This document shows positions 52,913-62,134 of a stretch of DNA of 64,000 nt, piece after piece. Within the stretch, counting starts at the first letter, position 1; every line of letters begins with the position of its first letter. The stretch comes from 3107 sp001483205 (GTDB taxonomy: Bacteria > Pseudomonadota > Alphaproteobacteria > Rhodobacterales > Rhodobacteraceae). The position numbers and the translations under genes were made by a program. Below the pieces are notes generated by a model, which was not told the DNA's origin, searched no databases, and saw nothing but the letters and a program-made list of their open reading frames with translations. The stretch spans positions 434,001 to 498,000 of the forward strand of contig OZ219809.1 in NCBI GenBank assembly GCA_964291375.2, in the 5' to 3' direction.

Positions 52913-55294
52913 TCATGCGATCACGGGGGTGGGGTTCAGGTCAGCCTCGGCAACGGGGGTTGCCCGCCGCCCCATGCTGACGGGCGCATCATACAGGCGA
53001 CCGGGCGCGAATCTGGCCCAGAAATGGCGCATCCCCGGCACGATGACCCGCACAACGGGCAGGCCGATGTCGGGCCGGGTCTGATCCAGCACCAGAAACT
53101 CCATACCCTTGGCCTCGACAAGCGCGCGGCAGTTTTCCACATCCTCGCGGGCGTCTGCCGATACGGTCACCGGATGGTGCAAAGCGGTGCGGGCGGGGGT
53201 GTCTGTCGCCGGTCTCAGCCAGTCGCAATCGGCGAGCCGGGCGGTCTTCCACCACCACAGCGCCATCGGGTCGTCGATGACCGGCCCCCCGTTGCCGCCC
53301 CCGCCCTTGCCGGGATGCGGAAGCCAGCTCAGGCACTGGTTCAGCTCGCACAGCGCGCGCAGGGCCGCAATGTGCGGGTCGGCATGGGCCCCCGCGCCAT
53401 AAATGATGTCTTCGGTCGGGGCATCCGGGCGGCGCGACAGGGCAACACATACCGGAATGCCCATATCGGATGTGACATCCAGCATCCACACATCCCGCTC
53501 ATACCGGGCGTAATGGTCGGGGGCCGCCGCGAGATAGGCATCGTCAAAGCCGGAAAGATCAACCCCCGGTGCGCGCAACCGGTTATACCACCAGATGGCG
53601 AAGGCATCGCGCTCGACCAATTCATAAAAGCCCTGAAGGATGGCTTCTTCAAGCGTGTTGCCCGCCGCGCAGCCGTTGGAATCGGCGATCAGGTCTGAAG
53701 GGCCGCGCTGTTCCGGCGGCATGGTGTAGAGCATCGAGGTCGGCAGATAGCGGTGCCGCCCTTCTGTCAGCGACCACACCGGTGTCCAGTCAATCGCGGC
53801 CTCTGGGTCCAGACGCGGCGGGACAATGTTGTATGGGTGGCCCTCGGCATTGATGGCCTTTGCGTTGTCAAGCTGATGGTCGCTGAACAACTGCACATCA
53901 TTGGGGTGGATTGCCGTGCCTTCCCCGGCGAAACCGGCAAATCGCCTGCGGATACGGATTTCGTCGCCGTGACAGACGCCCGAATAGCGCTCGACCGCCT
54001 CGCAGAGCGCGCTGACCCCGGATTGTGCCGCCGTGCTGCCCTTGCCCGCGCTCTTGCTGCGCAGGCTGCGGCGCAGAAAATGCAGGCTGCGGCTTTTCGC
54101 GCCCATATTATTGCCTGCCCAATAGACATGCAGCCAGGGGTCGGCCTCATCGGTGCTGCGCGACAGCCAGCTTACGACGCCGCTGATCGGGCTGATCAGG
54201 TGGCGGTATTTCGCCAGAGTGGTCTCCGGCGTGACGCTCCGCGCGCCGCCGCTGTTGCGGTGGGTCTGGGGGCTGGGGTTCAGGCACAGCGGCACCGGGG
54301 GGCGATCCGGGCGGTGCAGTGCCGCATCGCCACAGGCCCGGCATTGCGGGCGGCGCATCACCGGATGATGCGACGTTGCCAGGGTGCCGGTGTTCAGGGT
54401 GATGGCGTGGGTGTGGATCGGGGCGGCGTCCTCCAGCACCAGCCATTTGGCGATCTCTGCCGCGATCAGCCCGTAAAGCGCCTCCAGCACACCGGGCTGG
54501 GTGGCAAACGGCCTGAAGGCGGCCTCTTCCCCGGCGATGTTTCGCAGAAAGCCGTGAATTTCCTGATGGTTGCCGAGGCGCGCGGCCAGACAGCTCCAAC
54601 ATGGCCCCTGCCTGTCGGCGCGAAAGACCGGGCCGAACAGCGCCTCTATGCCGCGCGGTCGCACAAGGGTCCATGGTGCGGCGGTGTCAAGCTGACGCCG
54701 GTTGATCTCTGCAAGCTGCGCGTCAAGATAATCGTCGCAGGCAATGACGGTCAGGGCGGGGGCAGGGGTATCGCCACCACCGCGCCCCGTGCTGACGCCG
54801 CTTGCCCTCAGATGCCGGGCAAGGCGGCCATCGTCATCCCCTTCAACCGCGATGCGCGCCCCGGCCAGCCGCCCTTCGGCCCAAAGCGGCGATGCGCCAA
54901 GCGATGACCAATAGGCCGCCCGGCCCCGGTCCATGCCATGCTCGGCAGACACCACATAACCCCTGGCGGACAGCCCAACCATAGCGGCAAGAATATCGGC
55001 GGCGGCATGGGTGTTTTCGAGCGCCGCGACGATCCGGTCCTGCGGGTGCCCGCCATCCATGAGCGGCAGCAGGTCGCGATACAACCGGCCATGCAGCAGG
55101 GTGTTGAAGGTCTCGGAAACCAGAAGCGTCTGATCATCGCCAATAGGGTAGGCTTGCAGGTGCGGGGTGAGGACGGGCAGCCTGACAAAGCCCTGATCCG
55201 AAGGCGTCGTCCTGTTCAGTATTCCGCGCCGGGAAGGGGCACCCGCCCCAGGGGGCCACGCCGATTTGGGTGCCGGATCGGGTGACGCCTTCAT
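52913..55294 (-). CDS. fused E1-like/YcaO cyclodehydratase (TOMM-type)
   Basis: This 793-residue enzyme is predicted to convert Cys and Ser/Thr of a precursor into azolines using ATP. The N-terminal part (about 1-350) is the ThiF/E1-like leader-binding partner with zinc cysteines CWSC and CRAC. The C-terminal part (about 360-793) is a YcaO domain with SKSAGKGSTAAQSGVSALCEAVERYSG, ADSNGCAAGNTLEEAILQGFYELVERDA and a C-terminal NPTPVIA resembling the PxPxP tail of azoline-forming YcaOs. It overlaps the AlkB-fusion gene by ATGA. A fused form makes a separate partner unnecessary. No separate azoline dehydrogenase is visible. Confidence 0.9.
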   Translation of the reverse strand: MKASPDPAPKSAWPPGAGAPSRRGILNRTTPSDQGFVRLPVLTPHLQAYPIGDDQTLLVSETFNTLLHGRLYRDLLPLMDGGHPQDRIVAALENTHAAADILAAMVGLSARGYVVSAEHGMDRGRAAYWSSLGASPLWAEGRLAGARIAVEGDDDGRLARHLRASGVSTGRGGGDTPAPALTVIACDDYLDAQLAEINRRQLDTAAPWTLVRPRGIEALFGPVFRADRQGPCWSCLAARLGNHQEIHGFLRNIAGEEAAFRPFATQPGVLEALYGLIAAEIAKWLVLEDAAPIHTHAITLNTGTLATSHHPVMRRPQCRACGDAALHRPDRPPVPLCLNPSPQTHRNSGGARSVTPETTLAKYRHLISPISGVVSWLSRSTDEADPWLHVYWAGNNMGAKSRSLHFLRRSLRSKSAGKGSTAAQSGVSALCEAVERYSGVCHGDEIRIRRRFAGFAGEGTAIHPNDVQLFSDHQLDNAKAINAEGHPYNIVPPRLDPEAAIDWTPVWSLTEGRHRYLPTSMLYTMPPEQRGPSDLIADSNGCAAGNTLEEAILQGFYELVERDAFAIWWYNRLRAPGVDLSGFDDAYLAAAPDHYARYERDVWMLDVTSDMGIPVCVALSRRPDAPTEDIIYGAGAHADPHIAALRALCELNQCLSWLPHPGKGGGGNGGPVIDDPMALWWWKTARLADCDWLRPATDTPARTALHHPVTVSADAREDVENCRALVEAKGMEFLVLDQTRPDIGLPVVRVIVPGMRHFWARFAPGRLYDAPVSMGRRATPVAEADLNPTPVIA

Positions 55295-57717
55295 GTGCGC
55301 GACAGCAGCGTATCAACCTGGGTTGCGGCGCGGGCAGCGGTTTCGGCAAGTGCCTCGTTCAGCGCATCAATATCCCCGTGCCCGCAGGCATTCGCGACCA
55401 GCGACCTGACCTTCGGCCCTGCCGCGTCCGGGTCAAACCCGTCCTCGCCAACAAGGCGGGTGATGCCCTGCACATCCCGCCACAGGGCGGCGGCCTGCAC
55501 CAGCGACGCATCCGCACCGGCGGCCCTGAACAGCTCTGCGGCAGTGGGGGCGGTGTTGCCGTCAAGCCCGTCCGGGGTTCTGGTCAGTTGCAGGTATCTT
55601 GCCGCCCGCTCAATATCGTTCAGCCCACCGCGCATATGGGTATATGCGGGCAGGCCCGGCTGAGCGGTTTGGGGCTCCGGCGCTGTGCGCAACCGGTCCG
55701 TCACCGACGGATCAGTGGCGTATCCGGCCAGAATATAGCGCCGGGCGTCTTCAAAGCGGTGGCCGATTTCGGCATCCCCGCACTCAAACACACTGCGCGC
55801 TCTGGTCAGGGCGGGGATTTCGCCCTCGGCAATCCTGCTCTCGCAATGTTCGGCCAGTTCGGAAAGCGACAGCGCAACCGGCCCGCGCGCATCAGAGCGG
55901 CGAATCGGAGAGAACAACAGATTGTCCCGTGCCAGATCAGTCAGGGTTTCCCGGAACCGCCGACACAGACGTTCGATCTCGCCCGTGCCCCCGCGCCCGC
56001 CATCCCCGCCATCATGGACAAACAGCATATCGGGCGCGATGCCGGGATACGCTTCGCGGCTGGCAAGGTCACCCAGAAGGATGGCCGCAACCCCGCCTGC
56101 GCGCAACGGCCCGGTCCGGTCAACAAAATCGGCGACCACGGCGGCAAAGACGGTGGAAACGGACGCCTCGGCCAGGTTGGACAGCGCAATCCGGGCCTCG
56201 GACGGCAACAGGTTGCCCCGCACAACGTGCATCCCGATCTGAAACGCCTTGTCATTCGACCAGTTGCGCACGATCTCGGCGGTTTCATCCGCATCCGCCG
56301 TCGGCAACTCGACGATCAGCTCTTTCATTTCCTGAACGTCCATCTCGTGGGTCCAGTAGAGCCTGGCAAGCCCCCGGCGCGCAATGTTTTCGGTCGTCGG
56401 GTCCGGGCCGAACCCTTTCGGCAGATCAAGGTCGGTAAACTCCCGGTCCTGCAAGTTATCGAGAAGCTCCGAATGGCGTTCGACCCATTTCGCCAGTCGC
56501 GGGGCGGTGTCGAAAATTTCGAGGATCGCGTCGAAAGCATCGGGGCGCGCGGCGGCGACCGGGCTGTCATAGGCGCTCCAGTCATCGATGTCCGGGTAGA
56601 AATGCTGACGCCACTGGTCCACCAGCGGGTCCATTTTTGCGAACCAGCGCTTGGGCTTCAGCACGATGTTCATCATATCGGCGTAGGTTCCCGGCAATTC
56701 CGGCGATTCATCGGGGCCGCGCACCTGAAGCAGCGGATAGTGACGGGATGCCGTCGCATGATGATCCGCATGGCGCTGCATGTTGAAGAACATCCAGTTG
56801 CTGAGCTTCCAGTCGGCGCTCCAGGAATGGCGAGGCATGATCTTTTCCCAGCGTCCGTTCGGCAGGCGGACCCGACGCAGCCCGTAATGCTGGAAATAGT
56901 TGCTCATCTTCATCGAAAAGACGCAGGAAAGGCCGAGGAAGGCAAAGACCGGAACCGCCCAGACCCCGCCCATCCAGAACACCACCCCATACCAGAAGGC
57001 AACCGTAAGGCCGTAACGCCAGAACGGGTTGCTGTGGTGCCAGACCGGCAACCTGCGGCGCGCCAGACGCTCGCGGGCAACAGCCCAGGAATTGACGAGG
57101 TTTTTCATAACTTCCTTGGGGAAGTATTGCCAGAAGCTCTCTCCCTTGGGGGCGGACCCCGCATCATAGGGGGTGCCCACCATGGCATGGTGGATATAGA
57201 CATGCTCGGTGGCATATTGCGGGTAAGAGGCCGAAGCGAGCAGGAACTCGCCAAGCCGTCGCTCCCATGGGGTGCGGCGGTGAACCAGCTCATGCCCGAC
57301 AACGAACACGGCCTGCGCCTCCATGGTCAGCAGGATCGCCAGCAGCACCGCCTCCCAGATGGCGAACTGACCGGCGACAAGGATTTGCCACATGCCGAAT
57401 ATCAGTATCGGCGGCCACAGGGCCGCCCAAGCCCAGACCGGCAGATTGTGCCAGATCAGGCGGCGTTCCGGGGTTTTCACCGGGTCCATGCTGCGCCCGT
57501 CGGGGCCAAGCGCCCGGTCAAGCATCCCCACGGAACCCATAAACAAAAACGCGGGCAGCAACCACCAGCCGCCATAAAGCGCGGCAAGAAACAGCAGCGG
57601 AAAGATACCCAGTGGCAGGTAATGGGGCAGGGCGGTGCGCAACGACGGCTCTATGCGGTGCGCAATCTCAGCCTTACCCGGCCCTGAACCACCGTCTGCG
57701 GCGATGTCCTGCGGCAT
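55291..57717 (-). CDS. AlkB-type di-iron membrane hydroxylase fused to a degenerate GlnE-like domain
   Basis: The product has 808 residues. Residues about 30-400 form an AlkB/XylM-like membrane oxygenase with all histidine boxes: HELVHRR, EHVYIHHAMVGTPYDAGSA, QRHADHH and NYFQHYGLRR (Gln replaces the usual Glu). Residues about 420-808 resemble one half of glutamine synthetase adenylyltransferase (GlnE): RHSELLD, LLGDLASRE, PDMLFV, LTRARSVFECGD and RGGLNDIERAARYLQL. The catalytic Asp pair is reduced to one and the third is missing, so this half is probably inactive. AGGGA precedes ATG 57717. Inferred role: oxygenation of the RiPP or its lipid partner. Confidence 0.8.
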   Translation of the reverse strand: MPQDIAADGGSGPGKAEIAHRIEPSLRTALPHYLPLGIFPLLFLAALYGGWWLLPAFLFMGSVGMLDRALGPDGRSMDPVKTPERRLIWHNLPVWAWAALWPPILIFGMWQILVAGQFAIWEAVLLAILLTMEAQAVFVVGHELVHRRTPWERRLGEFLLASASYPQYATEHVYIHHAMVGTPYDAGSAPKGESFWQYFPKEVMKNLVNSWAVARERLARRRLPVWHHSNPFWRYGLTVAFWYGVVFWMGGVWAVPVFAFLGLSCVFSMKMSNYFQHYGLRRVRLPNGRWEKIMPRHSWSADWKLSNWMFFNMQRHADHHATASRHYPLLQVRGPDESPELPGTYADMMNIVLKPKRWFAKMDPLVDQWRQHFYPDIDDWSAYDSPVAAARPDAFDAILEIFDTAPRLAKWVERHSELLDNLQDREFTDLDLPKGFGPDPTTENIARRGLARLYWTHEMDVQEMKELIVELPTADADETAEIVRNWSNDKAFQIGMHVVRGNLLPSEARIALSNLAEASVSTVFAAVVADFVDRTGPLRAGGVAAILLGDLASREAYPGIAPDMLFVHDGGDGGRGGTGEIERLCRRFRETLTDLARDNLLFSPIRRSDARGPVALSLSELAEHCESRIAEGEIPALTRARSVFECGDAEIGHRFEDARRYILAGYATDPSVTDRLRTAPEPQTAQPGLPAYTHMRGGLNDIERAARYLQLTRTPDGLDGNTAPTAAELFRAAGADASLVQAAALWRDVQGITRLVGEDGFDPDAAGPKVRSLVANACGHGDIDALNEALAETAARAATQVDTLLSRT

Positions 57718-57793
57718 GAAAGGTTCCCTGATAGACCATTTTTGTCCAAGTTAGGGATCGTTTTACCACCGGATGGGGCAGTCTGCAAATCTT

Positions 57794-59095
57794 TCAGGCC
57801 CCCGGTGCCTCGGAAAGCCGCTCCAGGGCCTCAATGCAGAACGCCGTGGTCACGCTTTCAGAGCCATGCCCGATCTGCCCGATCATCCCCCATTTCAGCG
57901 CCTGATCACCAAAGGCGAGAAGCTCCGGCCAACTGCCGTCCTCCCGTTGCTGGCTGATGAACCGTTCCGCCGCCTGTCCTCTGTCGATATGTCTGAGGCT
58001 GCCGGTATTGTAGAGCGCTGAGATCGCCTGAGCGGTCTGAAGGATGTTGCCGAACGCGCCCGCCCCGTCGCGCAGGCCAAGGATACGTTCCGCAAGGATC
58101 GGGCGCAGTTGGTCAAGGGCGGGCCGGGCGCGCAGCATGGCGCGGGCGGCGGCGTAATAGGTGCTGACCGCATCGGGATACCATTTGGACGCTCCGTCAA
58201 GCCGGTCCTCGGCAATCATAGAGGTCAGCCATTGCCCGGCATCTGTGATTTCAGGGCGGTCGCCGAGACAGGCAATCACATTCGCATTGACAACCGGGTC
58301 GGCTTCGATCCGGAAACTCGACACCATATCGGGCTCGTCCTCTGCCAGCACCCAGGTCATAAAACGGCCTTCCCGGTCGCGGTTGGCCAGTATTTTCGGG
58401 ATATTCCGGCCCATCACCAGCCACGGATGCCCCCCGATGGCCAGCGAACAGAGCGCTGTGCTGTCCAGATCCTGGGGCAGGTGGCGATAATAGCGCCAAA
58501 GGCCGGGATATTCGATGGTGCTGGTCAGATAGTTTCTGGTTGCAGCGCATATCGCCCTGGCCCGCGCGTCCTTGCAGCTTTGCAGGGCAAGCGCGCAGAG
58601 GGCCGAAACGAAGGGGGGCCGTTCAAAATGGCGCGGGATGTCCGGGTTGGCCAGATTGAAGCGGATGCAGTGCCAGGCCCCGTTTTCGTCAACAGAGGAT
58701 TCGAGGAAACCAAGGCCCCGGCGGATGCTTTCCCTTGCCGCTTCTGAAATGGATTCCGGGGGTGCGGCGCCGCCCTTTGCCCTGGGGCGCGCAGGGACAG
58801 GGGGGCGGGCAGGCGGTGCCGGGTCGTGCATCGTCTGACGCAGAAACGCGAGCGATGTCGCGCCGGTTTTCGCCGCCTGCCGTTCGGACGTGCTGAACCT
58901 GTCGCGCGGCGGCAACACCAGATGGACCGAGGCGGGCGTTTCCTCATGCACATGAATCGTGTGGCCTTCGGCGAGGGTCACGCCGAGCGCCGCCTCGATG
59001 GTTTCTTTCGGTCGTGCCAGCAGGCGCTGGCGAAAGTCACTGTCTTCCCCGGCCTTTGAGATCAGGAAATCCTCTGCATCAGCGGGTCTTTTCAT
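57794..59095 (-). CDS. NHLP-leader domain fused to terpene-cyclase/prenyltransferase-like toroid
   Basis: This 433-residue protein has a first roughly 75 residues (DSDFRQRLLARPKETIEAAL, GHTIHVHEETPASVHLVLPP) that align with the leader of the precursor at 51421. After a Pro/Ala-rich linker (about 90-112) comes an alpha/alpha-toroid like squalene-hopene cyclases and related enzymes. It contains Gln/Trp-type repeats (GLGFLESSVDENGAWH, FISQQREDGSWPEL) and DLDST (209-213), which keeps the catalytic middle Asp of the class II DxDD motif but has Ser for the last Asp. GGAGGA precedes ATG 59095. Function unknown. Confidence 0.82.
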   Translation of the reverse strand: MKRPADAEDFLISKAGEDSDFRQRLLARPKETIEAALGVTLAEGHTIHVHEETPASVHLVLPPRDRFSTSERQAAKTGATSLAFLRQTMHDPAPPARPPVPARPRAKGGAAPPESISEAARESIRRGLGFLESSVDENGAWHCIRFNLANPDIPRHFERPPFVSALCALALQSCKDARARAICAATRNYLTSTIEYPGLWRYYRHLPQDLDSTALCSLAIGGHPWLVMGRNIPKILANRDREGRFMTWVLAEDEPDMVSSFRIEADPVVNANVIACLGDRPEITDAGQWLTSMIAEDRLDGASKWYPDAVSTYYAAARAMLRARPALDQLRPILAERILGLRDGAGAFGNILQTAQAISALYNTGSLRHIDRGQAAERFISQQREDGSWPELLAFGDQALKWGMIGQIGHGSESVTTAFCIEALERLSEAPGA

Positions 59096-59167
59096 CGGCG
59101 TCCTCCATTTTTGCCGGGCCTTGCCGGGGCGGGTTCCCGGCGTCCCGATCCGCCCGCAGATACGGGG

Positions 59168-62134
59168 TCAGGCGATTTGCCGCCGGATCAGCTCTCTGAA
59201 TACCCCGTCGGCCTCTGCCAGTTCACTGAACCCGCCGCTTTGCACGACCTTTCCGGCGTGCAGGACATAGATGCGGTCCGCCTGCTCCAGCGTTGACAGG
59301 CGGTGGGCGATGACGATCCGGGTAGAGGTCAGGGCGGCGAGGTTCCGCATCACCCTGGCCTGGTTTTCGTTATCCAGCCAGTTGGTTGCCTCATCAAACA
59401 GCATCACCTGCGGGGCACCGATGACCGAGCGGGCAATGGTGATCCGCTGGCTTTCGCCCCCTGACAGCACCGCCCCGCTCGTGCCTACCATGGTCATCAT
59501 GCCCATCGGCATGGCCCTGATTTCGCCCTCGACCTCACCGATCCGGGCCGCCGCCCACATGTCCCTGCCTGTCACCCTGTCATGGTGGCTGACCAGATTG
59601 TCCCAGATGTCATTGGGATAGAGGCCGGACGATTGCGGCACCGCCCCGATCTTGCGCCGCACCTGCTTCAGGTTCAGGTGGTTCAGGTCGCGCCCGTCAT
59701 AATACACCGCCCCGGTGGCAGGCCGGTCCAGCCCGAGCGCGAGCCGGAACAGGGTGCTTTTGCCCGCCCCCGATTCGCCGGTGATGGCGATAAACTCGCC
59801 GGGCCGGGCGTGAATTGTCACATCGTCAAGGATCAGCGGGCCGTCAGGGTCATAGCGAAAGGAAATGCGGTCAAACAGGACTTCACCGCCCAGATATTCG
59901 ACCGGTTCGCCCTCACCTTCGGTTTCGGGAACCGCCGCCAGCAGCGGGCGCATCTGATCGAATGCGGGCAACATGGCGGTGATTGCGCCAAAAGATTCGC
60001 CAAGCCGGGCGATGGCGGACTGAAAGACGACAAAGACCGTGTAAACCACCAGAAAATCGCTGACCGGGATGGTGCGCTCGCCCGTCGTCATCACCGCGCA
60101 CAGCAGCACCCCGGCGGCAAGAAAGGGCAGGGCCGCGGCAAATGCCTGCGAATGTTCTTCGATCGCGCCCAGTTCGAGCTCTGCGCGTTTCTGCTTGCGA
60201 TATGCCTCTGCCCAGATAGCAAAGGCCGATCCTTCGGCGTTTTCCACCCTCAGCTTGGTGATGCCGCCGACAATCTGAAACAGCCGGCCCGCAACCCGGC
60301 GCGCGGCCCCGATCATCCGCCCGTAAGGGGCAATCCGGCACAGCCCGAGGGCCACGGTGATCAACAGCGACACCAGGCTGAAGACAAGGGCGATACCCCC
60401 GAGGGTGGCATCATAGAAGAAGATGACCCCAAGGACCGGCAGCAGAAAGATGGCCGACAGCAGGCCATCGGCGGCAATGCCCTGCAAACCGTCGCGCAGA
60501 TTCTGGAATGCCATGCCCGATGTGGCCAGATCACCCGCCGGGTGGCGGCGCAGCGCCCCCGACGGCAGGCGCATCAGACGATCCCAGAACGCCGCTTCGA
60601 GCCGGGATGCCATACGCCCTTCAAGCCGCATCAGCGCCGTGCTCTGGAACAGATGCAACAGCGCACCGAGCAGGCCAAACCCGGCAAGTGTCACCGCCAC
60701 GGCATACAGCACCCCGATGCTTCCGCCCGTCGCGGTCTGATGGGCGACGACGCCAAGCGCGAGTGCGGGCAGCAGTTTGATCAACCCGCCCGGCAGCCCG
60801 GCAATCACCAGCCGCGCCAGCCCCGCCGCCGATCCGTGAAAGGCAATGCCCAGCAGGTCAGACGGCTTCACGCCCCCCGGCGGCAGGGGGTGATAGAACA
60901 TCCACGCCTCATCCGCCAATGCGCGGGCGCGCTCTGCCGTCACCCGCTCCCTGCGCCTGCGTGTCGGGTCGGTTTGCCGATAGCCCCCGAACAGCCCCGG
61001 CAACAGCGCCACGGGCCGCCCGTCCCCGGCACGGAAGGCCAGCATCGCGCCGCTGTCGCCCCGCCACCAGCGGTCTTCGGCCCTCAGCCGCACCCGTCGG
61101 GCGCGCACCCCTGACACATCAAGAATATCGGCAAGGCCGAGCGGCGTGTCGGACGGCCCCCGGCGCGCCGGAATCCTGAATGCGATGCCTTCACGGGCAC
61201 CGATGATGTGCAGGGCATCGGCCAGGCCGGTGTCTTCGCCCCCGGCCCCGGTCTCCCGGTCAACCGGCAGGTCATGGATATTGAACAGCCGTTGCCGCGC
61301 CGCCTGTTCAGCCGTGCGGCGGCTGATCGTGCGCGCATGTTCGAGATTGGTGTCATCGGCGGCGGCCAACCGGCGGTTGAGGCGCTCCAGCGCAAAGGCC
61401 GTCGCGTGAAAAGAGGCCAGCGCAGGCAGTAATGCGCCCTGTTTTGCCAGTGTCTCGGTCGATACGCCGGAAAATGTCACCTCATCGAACAGGGTGAGCC
61501 AGCTTCGGCGCGTCAGCGGGACCGCCGCCTCGGGTGCGCCCCCGGCCCCGGCCTGCTCTGCCGGATCGACAACGCCCATGAACAGGCCCGTGCCGGGTGG
61601 TGGCCGGGAAACCCATACCACGCCGCGCCGTGTGGACAGCGTGCAGGGGGGCAAGGTTTGGGTCATGCCGGGTTCGGCGGTCACGGTCGGATGTGGCAGG
61701 CGGGCGGCAAAACGCGACAGCGTATCGGTCATGGCGATCAGCCAGGTATCGGTCTGTTCCGCCAGTTCCGCCGGGTGAACCCCGGACAGCAAAGAGGCAG
61801 GCAAGCGCTTCAGAACCGTGCCCGGCACCCCCTTGGCAATCAGGCTGAGCGTCGTGCCGTCGCCATCGTCGCCCACATCGTCCGCATTCCCCGCGTCCGG
61901 CGCAACCCCCGGCAACAGTTGGCCCGCCTCGCGGCGCAACAGATGATGCGGGGCTGCCCGCTCCACCCCGTCGCGGCACTCAATCAGGAACAGATTGACG
62001 CCCCCCCGGTCAATGAACCAGACGGTTTCCGGGTCATCAAGGCTGACCGGCATATTTCCGGCACAGGGCACGGATATGCCTTCGCGGGCGGCAAGCCCGG
62101 CAATCGAGGTGTATTCCGCGCCCTGATTCTGCAT
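59168..62134 (-). CDS. NHLM-type ABC transporter, permease/ATP-binding protein
   Basis: This 988-residue exporter half resembles the second transporter of NHLM bacteriocin systems. A roughly 400-residue soluble N-terminal region without peptidase motifs is followed by a membrane domain (about 430-720). The nucleotide-binding domain has Walker A GESGAGKST, signature LSGGESQRI and Walker B VMLFDEATNWLD. The start overlaps the stop of the peptidase-type transporter (TGATG). The two probably act together in export of NHLP-led peptides; the N-terminal region may gate or sense substrate. Confidence 0.9.
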   Translation of the reverse strand: MQNQGAEYTSIAGLAAREGISVPCAGNMPVSLDDPETVWFIDRGGVNLFLIECRDGVERAAPHHLLRREAGQLLPGVAPDAGNADDVGDDGDGTTLSLIAKGVPGTVLKRLPASLLSGVHPAELAEQTDTWLIAMTDTLSRFAARLPHPTVTAEPGMTQTLPPCTLSTRRGVVWVSRPPPGTGLFMGVVDPAEQAGAGGAPEAAVPLTRRSWLTLFDEVTFSGVSTETLAKQGALLPALASFHATAFALERLNRRLAAADDTNLEHARTISRRTAEQAARQRLFNIHDLPVDRETGAGGEDTGLADALHIIGAREGIAFRIPARRGPSDTPLGLADILDVSGVRARRVRLRAEDRWWRGDSGAMLAFRAGDGRPVALLPGLFGGYRQTDPTRRRRERVTAERARALADEAWMFYHPLPPGGVKPSDLLGIAFHGSAAGLARLVIAGLPGGLIKLLPALALGVVAHQTATGGSIGVLYAVAVTLAGFGLLGALLHLFQSTALMRLEGRMASRLEAAFWDRLMRLPSGALRRHPAGDLATSGMAFQNLRDGLQGIAADGLLSAIFLLPVLGVIFFYDATLGGIALVFSLVSLLITVALGLCRIAPYGRMIGAARRVAGRLFQIVGGITKLRVENAEGSAFAIWAEAYRKQKRAELELGAIEEHSQAFAAALPFLAAGVLLCAVMTTGERTIPVSDFLVVYTVFVVFQSAIARLGESFGAITAMLPAFDQMRPLLAAVPETEGEGEPVEYLGGEVLFDRISFRYDPDGPLILDDVTIHARPGEFIAITGESGAGKSTLFRLALGLDRPATGAVYYDGRDLNHLNLKQVRRKIGAVPQSSGLYPNDIWDNLVSHHDRVTGRDMWAAARIGEVEGEIRAMPMGMMTMVGTSGAVLSGGESQRITIARSVIGAPQVMLFDEATNWLDNENQARVMRNLAALTSTRIVIAHRLSTLEQADRIYVLHAGKVVQSGGFSELAEADGVFRELIRRQIA

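Noticed and set aside
55270..57687. 805-residue plus-strand ORF antisense to the AlkB-GlnE gene
   Set aside because: High-GC shadow frame rich in Arg, Pro and Gly, with no domain. The minus-strand frame has clear AlkB motifs.
59582..61114. 510-residue plus-strand ORF antisense to the ABC transporter
   Set aside because: Low-complexity Arg/His/Gln composition typical of antisense frames; the opposite strand carries Walker motifs.
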